From JL08 sp963765555 (GTDB lineage: Bacteria > Pseudomonadota > Alphaproteobacteria > Rhodobacterales > Rhodobacteraceae): a stretch of DNA of 64,000 bases. The notes below the pieces were generated by a model. It did no database searches. It was not told the DNA's origin and saw only the letters and a list, made by a program, of their open reading frames with translations. Both the position numbers and the translations under genes were made by a program. This document shows, piece after piece, positions 18,117 through 26,256 of the stretch. How positions within the stretch are numbered: position 1 is the stretch's first letter; every line of letters starts with the position of its first letter. The stretch is taken from positions 62,001 through 126,000 of the forward strand of contig CAVXWX010000012.1 of assembly GCA_963765555.1 (NCBI GenBank). Reading direction: 5' to 3'.

Positions 18117-18946
18117 TCGGGTCCGCTAAAAGGTCGGATATGGGTAAGCGACATAACGCGCTTACGTGCTTTTGCCACCTCCGACATGTCAAAATCAACC
18201 AGATGCACTCCCGGTTCTGTTCCGGCATCCAGCAAAACCTCGCCCCAAGGGGCAACCACCATGGAATGTCCGTGTGTCGTTCGCGACATTCCAACGGTTG
18301 CCTTGTGTGTGCCTGTTTGGGCCGGTGCCATTACAAAACACCCGTTTTCGATTGCACGGGACCGCAAAAGCGATTCCCAATGCGCCTTGCCGGTCACATG
18401 CGAAAATGCGGCAGGCACCGTCAGAATGTTGGCGCCCGCCAGTGCCAGTTCCTGGTAAAGATGCGGAAACCGGATATCGTAGCAGACCGTCATGCCGATA
18501 TTCGCAAACGGCGTACGCGCCACAACGGCCGTTTCACCCGGACGATACCCATCTGATTCGCGATAGGTTTCTTCGGGCGTCACCTGCACATCGAACATAT
18601 GGATTTTGTCATATTGTGCCTGAATGTGCCCATCCGGACCCACCAAGAACGACCGGTTCGCAAAGCGCCCGTCCGGATCGTCTGTTTTCAGCCCAAGTGA
18701 TCCGATCAGTACCCATATCCCCAGATCTTTGGCCTGTGATTGCAGGGCTGCCAATGTCGGATCGTCCTGCTGCGCACACAGAACCTCTTGCTGGCGCGCG
18801 CGGCTTGCGGACACACAGTTGGTAACTTCTGGAGTCAGAACAAATTGCGCGCCCCGCGCTGCGGCGTCTGCCACATAGGCTTGCGTTTCAATCAGGTTGT
18901 CTGCCGGATTATCGCTTGAATTCAACTGGATCAGGGCCGCTTTCAT
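18113..18946 (-). CDS. Carbon-nitrogen hydrolase of the nitrilase superfamily
   Basis: 277 residues, intact. The catalytic triad of the superfamily is present: E40 (LTPEVTN), K114 (QYDKIHMFD) and C155 (MTVCYDIRFP). The last motif is typical of the Nit1/Nit2 branch, which includes omega-amidases and deaminated-glutathione amidases; pairing with a glutaredoxin would fit the glutathione-related activity, but substrate is not proved. Its start overlaps the grxC stop by four bases (ATGA) and its stop overlaps the marR start in the same way, giving a tightly coupled three-gene operon. Confidence 0.9.
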   Translation of the reverse strand: MKAALIQLNSSDNPADNLIETQAYVADAAARGAQFVLTPEVTNCVSASRARQQEVLCAQQDDPTLAALQSQAKDLGIWVLIGSLGLKTDDPDGRFANRSFLVGPDGHIQAQYDKIHMFDVQVTPEETYRESDGYRPGETAVVARTPFANIGMTVCYDIRFPHLYQELALAGANILTVPAAFSHVTGKAHWESLLRSRAIENGCFVMAPAQTGTHKATVGMSRTTHGHSMVVAPWGEVLLDAGTEPGVHLVDFDMSEVAKARKRVMSLTHIRPFSGPE

Positions 18947-19203
18947 GACACATCCAACAAAGCATCCAACTTGCCCGCCCGCTCCAGCGCGTAAAGATCA
19001 TCGCAGCCGCCAACATGAACATCGCCGACAAATATCTGCGGGACGGTGCGGCTTCCCTGGGCGCGCTGCACCATTTCCGCGCGCCGTTCAGGATGGGCGC
19101 TGATGTTCACTTCGCTAAAGTTTACGCCCTTCTGGGACAGCAGGCGTTTGGCGGCATGACAAAAGCCACAGGTCGGCGATGTGTAAATTTCGACTGGTTG
19201 CAT
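18943..19203 (-). CDS. grxC: Glutaredoxin (GrxC type)
   Basis: 86 residues, the usual size. The active site is C12-G-F-C15, a dithiol site with Phe instead of the more common Pro-Tyr. The TVPQIFVGD and HVGGCDDLYALE segments are the glutathione-binding cis-proline loop and GG motif. It is a small cytoplasmic thiol-disulphide oxidoreductase that reduces disulphides or glutathionylated proteins. First gene of the grxC-nitrilase-marR operon. Confidence 0.93.
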   Translation of the reverse strand: MQPVEIYTSPTCGFCHAAKRLLSQKGVNFSEVNISAHPERRAEMVQRAQGSRTVPQIFVGDVHVGGCDDLYALERAGKLDALLDVS

Positions 19204-19238
19204 GATTTGGTCCTTTCAACTAACCCGTTGTCCGGCAT

Positions 19239-19993
19239 TTAGGCATCCTTTGCAACGCGTGCCAGTGCCAACACACAAACGTCACTTGCCCCTGCACGCT
19301 GGCACGCCTGCGTCGCGGCAGCAAAGGTCGCGCCCGATGTCATCACGTCATCCACCAGCACAATCTTGCGGTTCTTGATCAAGGTTTCACGCTTTGGATG
19401 GACGCGAATCGCATCTTGCAACATCTGGAATCGCTGCTCTCGGCCCAAACCTTCCAAAGATCTGGTCGCCACCGGACGCATCAAAAGATCCGGGCAGGTT
19501 TCTATACCTGTTTTCCGTGCCAAGGCATGCGTCAGCAATGCGGATTGATTGTAACGTCGTTTCAGCAACCGCCGCCAATGCAGTGGCACCGGCACCAATA
19601 GCGTATCAGCGTCAAGAATGTCCCGCCCGCCGCAACCAGCCACACCGCAGCTGGGCGTGCGATATCGGCGCGGTCTCCGTGTTTCAGGGCCAGTACCAAT
19701 TTGCGACCCGTATCATTATACGCCAGCGCTGCGCGCCCTTTGCGCCAAGGCCGGGCAATCACAAGGCAATCATCGCAATGCAAAGCGTCTTCTTCCTGTT
19801 CGCCCGAAAGCGGCACGCCGCAACTGTCACAGATTGTTCCGCCGATAAACGACGTATCGCGCCAACACGCCCCGCAGAGCCCAAAATCACTTTCTACCAT
19901 CGCCCCGCAACTTATGCAGCGGGGCGGGTACAAAAGCTTGAGTGCCGTTTGAAACTTGCCATCTGCCACCCTAGTATCCGCCCATGACCACAC
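19239..19993 (-). pseudogene. comF: ComF-family phosphoribosyltransferase, broken by a frameshift
   Basis: The first frame (from 19993) carries the ComF zinc-finger region: CISCG, CGACW, CDSCGVPL and CDDC, then GRAALAYNDTGRKLVLALKHGDR. It ends in unrelated residues after ARPAAVWLVAAG. The other frame resumes with RDILDADTLLVPVPLHWRRL, RRYNQSALLTHALAR and the PRPP loop VLVDDVMTSGATFAAA. Adding one base near 19625 (GGCGGGAC from an expected GGC-CGGGAC) joins both into a normal protein of about 250 residues. ComF proteins are linked to DNA uptake in naturally competent bacteria; the enzymatic role is unclear. Divergent from the next gene. Confidence 0.85.
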
Positions 19994-20805
19994 ATTCCCC
20001 TCTGATCGATATCAACGCGCTGGCGCGCAACCGGGCGCGCGCACGTCCTGATTTGCTGTACCTGCACAGCGCCGCCGCCGAGGATGTTCAGGATCGTCTG
20101 AGCTTGGTTAACAAACGCTTTACGTCGATGGCGGTTGTCACGCCGTTTCCGGAAATATGGAAGGAAATATGGCCCGCGCGCACATTACGTGCCAGACACG
20201 GAAGCACTGGCGCTGGAGGTTGGCGCACATGATCTGGTTGTTCACGGCGATGTGTTTACAGTGGTCCAATGATCCGGTCGGGCAGTTGATCCAGTGTCGG
20301 CGCGCGCTGAAACCGGACGGATTGATGATCGCAACATTGTTTGGCGGGCAAACCCTGAACGAATTGCGTGTGTGCCTGTCAGAAGCAGAAGTTGCGCTGA
20401 CAGGGGGGTTATCACCCCGTATCGCGCCGATGGGTGAAATCCGCGATCTGGGCGCATTGCTGCAAAGAGCAGGTTTTGCACTGCCCGTCGCCGATAGCGA
20501 CCCTGATCAGGGGCGAATACCCGTCTATGACCCGGTTGATGCTTGAACTGCGCGGCATGGGAGAAGGCAATGCGCTGACGGGGCGCAGCCGTGTACCGAC
20601 CCGTTCATCGCTGTTTGAACACGCCAGCGCACTGTATGTGAAGCATTACGGAAATGCACAGGGCCGGATTTCCGCGACCTTTGAATTTGTCACGCTGACA
20701 GGTTGGGCCCCCGATGATTCACAGCAGCAACCCTTGCGCCCGGGTTCTGCCCGCCAGCGCCTGGCTGACGCCCTTGCGGTTCCGGAAATAAAACTACCGG
20801 ATTGA
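19984..20805 (+). pseudogene. SAM-dependent methyltransferase (BioC-like), three frameshifts
   Basis: Four segments in successive frames read as one protein of about 273 residues. Segment one: RARARPDLLYLHSAAAEDV to PFPEIWKEIW. Segment two: HYVPDTEALALEVGAHDLVVH. Segment three: AMCLQWSNDPVGQLIQCRRA to GFALPVADS. Segment four: TLIRGEYPSMTRLMLELRGM to the end. One extra base is implied near 20173, 20246 and 20499, so the final frame equals the first. The fold resembles methyltransferases annotated near BioC or NDUFAF5-type proteins; substrate unknown. It starts divergently from comF with a 10-base overlap and ends 54 bases before hemH. Confidence 0.8.
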
Positions 20806-20859
20806 CCATCCCCGAAAACCAATTATCTCAGGCAGATTACGCCAGAACAGGAATATCAA

Positions 20860-21921
20860 ATGTTGGATGCCACTCCTAAAGCAGTCTGCCCGGCACATGC
20901 GCCGTCAGATCACCCGAAACTGCCGCAGGAAAAGGTTGGTATCCTGATTGCCAATCTGGGAACGCCGGACAATTACGATTACTGGTCTATGCGGCGGTAT
21001 TTGGGTGAATTTCTGTCTGACCAGCGTGTTATTGATTATAGCCCATGGCTCTGGCAGCCCCTGCTGCAGCTTGTGATTCTGACAAAGCGGCCGTTTTCAA
21101 GCGGCGCCGCCTACAAATCCATCTGGAATCACGAAGCGGGCGAAAGCCCTTTGATGACCATAACCAAACAACAGACCGCCAAAATTTCTTCCGCTATGGA
21201 GGCACGATTCGGTGACAGTGTCATGGTCGATTTCTGCATGCGCTACGGCAACCCGTCGACCAAATCAAAAGTGCGCGCAATGGTCGAAGCCGGTTGCCGC
21301 AAGATATTGTTTTTCCCGCTTTATCCGCATTACGCCGGTGCCACTTCCGCCACCGCAAATGATGCGTTTTTTCGTGCCTTGATGGAAGAAAAATGGCAGC
21401 CGGTCACACGCACCGTCGATCCCTATTTCCAGCATCCGATGTATATCGAGGCGCTGGCCCAGTCGATTGAGCGGGCATACGACGCGGCAGACAAAAGACC
21501 GGACATCCTTGTCTGCTCCTATCACGGGGTTCCAAAGCGGTACTTGACCGAAGGTGATCCCTATCACTGCCAGTGCCAGAAAACGACTCGATTGCTGAAA
21601 GAGCGGCTCGGCTGGAAAGACAGCGAGATCACAACAACCTTTCAATCCCGTTTCGGACCGGAAGAGTGGCTGCAACCCTATACCGTCGAAGAAGTGGCCC
21701 GATTGGCTGAAGCTGGAAAAACAAACATCGCCGTCTGCGCCCCAGCCTTTTCCGCCGACTGCATCGAAACGCTGGAAGAGATAAACGAAGAGATCAAGGA
21801 AAGCTTTGAAGAGGCCGGCGGCAAAGACTTTACGTACATTCCGTGCCTGAATGACGATGACGCCCATATTGTAGCGCTGGAACAGATTATTCTTGAAAAC
21901 ACGCGCGGTTGGCTGGACTAG
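20860..21921 (+). CDS. hemH: Ferrochelatase
   Basis: 353 residues. HemH inserts ferrous iron into protoporphyrin IX, the last step of haem synthesis; hemJ (58076), which makes protoporphyrin IX, and hemW (49952) are also in the window. Conserved segments are ILIANLGTPD near 28, FFPLYPHYAGATSATA near 151, CSYHGVPKRY with the active-site histidine near 224, and FQSRFGPEEWL and CAPAFSADCIETLEE. A ribosome site AGGA precedes the ATG. A bidirectional terminator follows at 21964. Confidence 0.96.
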   Translation: MLDATPKAVCPAHAPSDHPKLPQEKVGILIANLGTPDNYDYWSMRRYLGEFLSDQRVIDYSPWLWQPLLQLVILTKRPFSSGAAYKSIWNHEAGESPLMTITKQQTAKISSAMEARFGDSVMVDFCMRYGNPSTKSKVRAMVEAGCRKILFFPLYPHYAGATSATANDAFFRALMEEKWQPVTRTVDPYFQHPMYIEALAQSIERAYDAADKRPDILVCSYHGVPKRYLTEGDPYHCQCQKTTRLLKERLGWKDSEITTTFQSRFGPEEWLQPYTVEEVARLAEAGKTNIAVCAPAFSADCIETLEEINEEIKESFEEAGGKDFTYIPCLNDDDAHIVALEQIILENTRGWLD

Positions 21922-21963
21922 GCCAGAATCACGTTTTGAACCGAAAAGATGCGGCACAAAAGA

Positions 21964-21991
21964 AAAAGGCGATGGAACCCCATCGCCTTTT
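21964..21991. terminator. Bidirectional intrinsic terminator between hemH and the 60-residue gene
   Basis: A 12-bp stem (AAAAGGCGATGG / CCATCGCCTTTT) closes on a four-base AACC loop. The stem itself supplies a T-run on the plus strand (21988-21991) and, with A21963, one on the minus strand, so it can serve both convergent genes. Confidence 0.85.
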
Positions 21992-22015
21992 CCCTTGAAA
22001 AACTGTCAGTACGTA

Positions 22016-22198
22016 TCAGTCGGCTGCAACAGCGGCACCAACGATAACCAGCAGCAACAGTGGCAACCAGATGCCACCGGACGAACCGGTTGTTTCTTCA
22101 ACGACCACAGGAGCTTCGATTACTGGCTCGGCGATTGTGCCGGCAAATGCAGTCGAAGCAGCAGCTGTCAGAGCAGCAGCGAGTACAAGTTTCTTCAT
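22016..22198 (-). CDS. Small secreted or membrane protein, 60 residues, unknown function
   Basis: The ATG at 22198 follows a GGAGG ribosome site by about seven bases; the frame is open further upstream but without such a site. Residues 1-19 are a clear signal peptide (MKKLVLAAALTAAASTAFA). A short acidic, proline/valine-rich stretch (EPVIEAPVVVEET) follows, then GSSGG and a C-terminal hydrophobic helix (about 42-59). The mature part is therefore a tiny acidic peptide held by one membrane helix. I recall similar small proteins beside hemH in other roseobacters, but assign no function. Confidence 0.7.
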   Translation of the reverse strand: MKKLVLAAALTAAASTAFAGTIAEPVIEAPVVVEETTGSSGGIWLPLLLLVIVGAAVAAD

Positions 22199-22335
22199 AT
22201 TAACCTCCAGAATTCGCGTGGCGGAAAAACACCGGCACGCACCCAAGACTTACCTCGTACCCTTGTCTAACCAGCAAACATGGCAGATTGCAAACTTAAC
22301 TTACTGTTACAGCGCTCTTAAAACCCGAAATGTCG

Positions 22336-22938
22336 TCAAATTAGCAACACTTGAGTTCCGACTTTTGCCATCGCAAACAGCTCGGCGATATTTTCGTTGT
22401 ACAAACCGATGCAGCCATTGGACGATTGTCTTCCAATTTTGCGCGTATCATGCGTTCCGTGAATACGATAATATGTCCAGCTTAGGTAAAGCGCGTGTGT
22501 TCCCAATGGGTTGTCCGGTCCTGGCCCGATATATTCAGGCCACTCCGGATTCCGCCGCAGCATCGATGGTGTCGGCCGCCAGCTTGGCCCTTCAACCTTT
22601 TGAACGACAGACGTCCGGCCGCGCCGGGTCAGCTCCTCGCTCAGCGGAACACTGGATGGGTACAATTTATAGATCGACTGATCTTCCGACCAGTAATGCA
22701 GCGCGCGCGATGAAATATCGACCAGAATGGCTCCGTTTCTGGTGTTGCTGAAATAGGGCTGCCAATCCAGCGTTCTGAAGCTTGATATATTCCGGCGCAC
22801 AACCTCGGACAGATCGCGTTCAACCTCGTACGTGCCGTCAGAGTTGGTCGATTGTGCAATCGCAGGTGTTGCAGCAAGGGCAGCAGTTCCGGCCAGAAAG
22901 GCCCGACGCGTTGGCGTATCAAACGGCGTTTTCGTCAT
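22336..22938 (-). CDS. L,D-transpeptidase, YkuD family, Tat-exported
   Basis: 200 residues. The N terminus has a twin-arginine signal (TRRAFLAGTAALAATPAIA, ending near 28). The catalytic YkuD site is complete: H160, GTH163 and SSNGC176IGL. Such enzymes form 3-3 cross-links in peptidoglycan or attach lipoproteins to it. Transcribed divergently from the CAP lipoprotein gene, with a second L,D-transpeptidase just beyond, so the three form a cell-wall cluster. Confidence 0.9.
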   Translation of the reverse strand: MTKTPFDTPTRRAFLAGTAALAATPAIAQSTNSDGTYEVERDLSEVVRRNISSFRTLDWQPYFSNTRNGAILVDISSRALHYWSEDQSIYKLYPSSVPLSEELTRRGRTSVVQKVEGPSWRPTPSMLRRNPEWPEYIGPGPDNPLGTHALYLSWTYYRIHGTHDTRKIGRQSSNGCIGLYNENIAELFAMAKVGTQVLLI

Positions 22939-23046
22939 TGTTATTCTCCAGTTTCGGACTCAGAGCAGTTCGCGACATAATATGGCTAGAAAGACGCAGT
23001 CGCAAATCAAACCAAAGTTATTTGATATATGACGGACGAAGTAGGT

Positions 23047-23075
23047 TTGAAAGATGCGCCATCTCACGGTATTCG
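23047..23075 (+). promoter_or_regulatory. Candidate promoter of the CAP lipoprotein gene
   Basis: TTGAAA (23047-23052) and TATTCG (23070-23075) are spaced by 17 bases, 28 bases before the ATG. The -10 matches poorly, so this is only a suggestion. Confidence 0.3.
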
Positions 23076-23103
23076 AGTGTAAACATAGTAAATAGGAAGT
23101 CTC

Positions 23104-23610
23104 ATGCGGATAATTGCACTGCTTATTGCCGGCCTCGTCGCTTTGGCTGCATGCGCCCCATCCGAGCCACAACTGGGCGCGGACGGTCAGCCTTTGCCGA
23201 AAGTGTACCGAATTGGCAATCTGGAAACGTCAAAAATCCAGTTTCGGGTGCTTGATTCTGTAAATGCCCTGCGGCAAGCGGCAGGCGCACCACCTGTGCA
23301 GCTTGACGCCAAACTGAACGCCGCAGCGGCCACCCATTCCCGCGACATGTCTGTCCAGAACCGGCCGTGGCACTTTGGGTCAGACGGGTCTTCGCCCATA
23401 GATCGTGTTCAAAGGGTTGGATATCCCGGCCGTATGACCGGTGAAAATATTTCGGAAACCTATGAAACCGAAGTTCAGACGCTGGCCGCATGGATGGAAC
23501 AACCCGACACCCGCGCTGTTATCCTGAACCCGGAAGCCCGAAATATGGGATTTTCGTGGTTTCAGGAGCCGAACGGTAAGCTGTGGTGGACGATGGTGAT
23601 GGGCAGTTGA
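23104..23610 (+). CDS. CAP-domain (SCP/PR-1-like) lipoprotein
   Basis: 168 residues. A lipoprotein signal ends LAA-C17, so it should be lipid-anchored in the envelope. The CAP domain is marked by NALRQAAGAPPVQLDAKLNA, ATHSRDMS, WHFGSDG, GENI and the final WWTMVMG. The function of bacterial CAP proteins is mostly unknown; some act in cell-wall or surface processes, which its two flanking L,D-transpeptidases make plausible. AGGAAG gives a good ribosome site. Confidence 0.87.
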   Translation: MRIIALLIAGLVALAACAPSEPQLGADGQPLPKVYRIGNLETSKIQFRVLDSVNALRQAAGAPPVQLDAKLNAAAATHSRDMSVQNRPWHFGSDGSSPIDRVQRVGYPGRMTGENISETYETEVQTLAAWMEQPDTRAVILNPEARNMGFSWFQEPNGKLWWTMVMGS

Positions 23611-23617
23611 TCCGACC

Positions 23618-24112
23618 TTAAGGTCGAATTGTAATGGGTGTTCCGTTTTGGACCATTGCGTAAATATCTTCGATCTCGCGATCCGTCACCGCAATGCAAC
23701 CCCATGTCCAGTCATCCACGCCGTTGCGCCATTTTTTAGGACGCCCGTGAATAAAAATGTCACCCCCGGGTGATTTACCCAAAGCTTTGGCGGCGGCAAT
23801 GTCGTCCGGATTGGGGTAGGAAATTCCAATCGACAGGTGAAATTTGCTGTTCGGGTTGCGCCGGTCGATAACATATGTGCCTTCGGGTGTTCTGCCGTCG
23901 CCCTCGATCGATTTGTGGCCCGTTGGCGCAAAACCAAGCGATATTTGATAGTCTTTCAACACCTCTTCATGATGAAGCAGGTACATTTTCCGCGCTTCTT
24001 TGTTCACAACAACCGAGGTCACTTCCGGACCGTTATATGTCTTGAATTTGCTGGCACATCCGGACAGGCCCAAAGCCGCCAGAATGACCATCAGGAACTG
24101 AAGATTGCGCAT
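23618..24112 (-). CDS. L,D-transpeptidase family lipoprotein
   Basis: 164 residues. A lipobox LSG-C19 ends the signal sequence. The YkuD domain covers most of the protein: VVVNKEARKMYLL, GRTPEGTYVIDRRN, and the catalytic H122-G with W-GC139-IAV near the end. In the shortened C-terminal motif TWGC replaces the common SHGC, as in the YafK/ErfK-type subgroup. Convergent with the CAP lipoprotein gene, seven bases apart. Unlike the transpeptidase at 22336 it is lipid-anchored rather than Tat-exported. Confidence 0.88.
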   Translation of the reverse strand: MRNLQFLMVILAALGLSGCASKFKTYNGPEVTSVVVNKEARKMYLLHHEEVLKDYQISLGFAPTGHKSIEGDGRTPEGTYVIDRRNPNSKFHLSIGISYPNPDDIAAAKALGKSPGGDIFIHGRPKKWRNGVDDWTWGCIAVTDREIEDIYAMVQNGTPITIRP

Positions 24113-24198
24113 TTCATGCTCTTTTTGTTTGCCTCATCCCGTTCCTACCCCGAGATTTTGTTTGCGCAAAGCACAATCGAACAGATGTAACAGAGCCG

Positions 24199-24972
24199 TT
24201 ATTTCCGCTCCAACCGCTTCTCGATCTCGGCGAGTTTTGCCAAAACCTCGTCACGATAGGCGTCTGTGCGCACGCCGTCTTCCTGCGCGTGCGCATCCTG
24301 CATCGAATTCACAATCAGACCCACCAAAAGGTTCACGACGGCGAATGTTGTGACCATGATAAAGGGCACAAAGAACACCCACGCAAAGGGGTAAACTTCC
24401 ATCACGGGGCGCACGATACCCATGGACCAGCTTTCAAGGGTCATAATCTGAAACAGGGTGTATCCCGACTGCCCCAAAGACCCGAACCATTGGGGAAAGG
24501 ATGCGGCAAACAATTTGGTGGAAATAACCGCTCCGATGTAGAAAATAATAGCCATAAGCAGGAACACGCTGCCCATACCGGGCAGGGCCAGAACGAATCC
24601 TTCGACCACGCGTCGCAAACGCGGCGCAACAGAAATTACCCGCAATACCCGCAAGATCCGCAGGGCCCGCAAAACCGACATAGAGTGCGCGCCCGGCACA
24701 AGTGCCGCACCGACAATCACAAAATCAAACAGGTTCCAGCCGCTTTTGAAAAACCGGCCACCATGCGCCACAAGCTTCAAGGCGATTTCAATCACAAAAA
24801 TGGCAAGGCATGCCTGATCAAGCGCCAGAATCAATGGGCCAAAACGCGCCATGATGGGTGCCGAAGTTTCCATCCCGAGCAGGATCGCGTTGAAAATAAT
24901 CACGGCAATCACGCCGTTTGTGACCATCGGGCTTGCCAACCAATCCGCGAGCCTGCTGCGAAAATCCATCAT
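24199..24972 (-). CDS. Voltage-gated sodium channel, single-domain bacterial type
   Basis: 257 residues from ATG 24972, preceded by AAGGGA. Six membrane segments: S1-S3 in the first 90 residues, an S4 voltage sensor with arginines every third position (LRALRILRVLRVISVAPRLRR, in two parts near 97-117), then pore helices S5 and S6. The selectivity filter TLESWSM (about 177-183) is the bacterial sodium signature. A predicted cytoplasmic coiled coil ends the protein. Bacterial channels of this type assemble as tetramers; close relatives such as NavSp1 come from marine roseobacters. It begins 17 bases after the RNA methyltransferase. Confidence 0.9.
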   Translation of the reverse strand: MMDFRSRLADWLASPMVTNGVIAVIIFNAILLGMETSAPIMARFGPLILALDQACLAIFVIEIALKLVAHGGRFFKSGWNLFDFVIVGAALVPGAHSMSVLRALRILRVLRVISVAPRLRRVVEGFVLALPGMGSVFLLMAIIFYIGAVISTKLFAASFPQWFGSLGQSGYTLFQIMTLESWSMGIVRPVMEVYPFAWVFFVPFIMVTTFAVVNLLVGLIVNSMQDAHAQEDGVRTDAYRDEVLAKLAEIEKRLERK

Positions 24973-24989
24973 GTTCCCTTTTAAAGATT

Positions 24990-26217
24990 TCAAACCATAT
25001 GGGATCGCGTGAACGCCGCGGCAAGTTCCGTATGGGACGACCAGCGAAACTGATCAACAACCTGCACCCAATCAAGCTGAAATCCTGACTTTGCCAGAAC
25101 AGCGGCATCGCGGGCGAAGGTGCCGGGGTTGCAGGACACATAGGCAATTTTGTGAACGTCACTTTTTGCCAATTGCTCTACCTGCGCTTCGGCTCCGGCG
25201 CGCGGAGGATCAAGAACAACGGCTTCGACATGCCTGAATTCATCGGGATAAAGCGGTCGACGGAACAGATCACGCACTTCATGTGTAACCTTTTTCAATC
25301 CTGTCGCGCGGCGCCAACCCTGGTCAAGCGCGGCAAGCATGGCCGCTTCGCCCTCTACGCAATGAACCTCTGCCTGTTCGGCAAGCGGAAGGGAAAAGGT
25401 TCCACATCCGGCAAAAAGGTCTGTGATTTTCCCCGCATCGCCTACGGCTTCACGTACGGCTGCAAGCAAAGCAGCTTCGCCATCGGCAGTGGCTTGCAAA
25501 AACGCGCCCGGTGGCGGAACAACCTGTGCGCGCCCAAATGTTTGCACAGGCGGGGTCTGCATCGCCACCACCTCGTCATCCCAGCTTAACCGCGCAACCC
25601 CCTGTCCGTCAGTCCAGGCCGCAAGCGCAACGCGCAAGGCCCCGTCCAGTTCTTTACCGCCAGCAACGGCCACATCCAGACCAGCCAAGCGATTGTGTCA
25701 GAGTGACCGAAAGGTTCCCCTTACGGCTCGCGCCGACACCGGCCAAACCACCCAAATCCGGCAGGATCGCGATCAGATCGGGATGCAAAAGCTTGCAGTC
25801 GGTCACTTCGACGATGATGTCTGATCCCCGTGCGTGAAACCCTGTCAGCGCCCCTTTTTTGGTACGACGCACCGCCAGTGTGGCGCGTCTTCGACTTTGG
25901 GCAGGGGATGTATGAATAGGGCGAATATCAGTCTCTAAACCGTGCGAAAGTAGCAAATCTTTGACAAGATCAGTCTTCCATTCGGCAACAAATGCATCGG
26001 ATGCATGCTGCAACTGGCACCCGCCGCAGGATTTGAAATGGCGGCACGGGGGCGATACGCGGTCAGGCGACGGCGTCAGAACGCGTACATCCATCACTCT
26101 TGCCCCGTCGGCTACCCCTGTCACCACTTCGCCGGGCAGCGTAAGCGGCACGTAAAACGGGCCGTCGGCAACACCATCACCCTGATGGCCCAAACGTTTG
26201 ATGGCAAATTGCTTCAT
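24990..26217 (-). pseudogene. RumA/RlmD-like RNA m5U methyltransferase, broken by a frameshift
   Basis: The first frame (from 26217) has a TRAM-like start (KRLGHQGDGVA), the iron-sulphur cluster cysteines C58, C64, C67 (CRHFKSCGGC) and CKLLHPDL. It fails after VTLTQSL. The second frame resumes AGLDVAVAGGKELDGALRVA and contains the SAM motif (DLFAGCGTFSLPLAE), LDPPRAG and the catalytic SCNPGTFARD. One extra base near 25689 separates them; joined, the protein is about 408 residues, a normal size. The family forms 5-methyluridine in 23S rRNA or tRNA; which target applies is not clear. Followed by the sodium channel. Confidence 0.85.
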
Positions 26218-26256
26218 TCAGGTCTGATACCCTTGGAACACCAACTGCAAAAGCAC

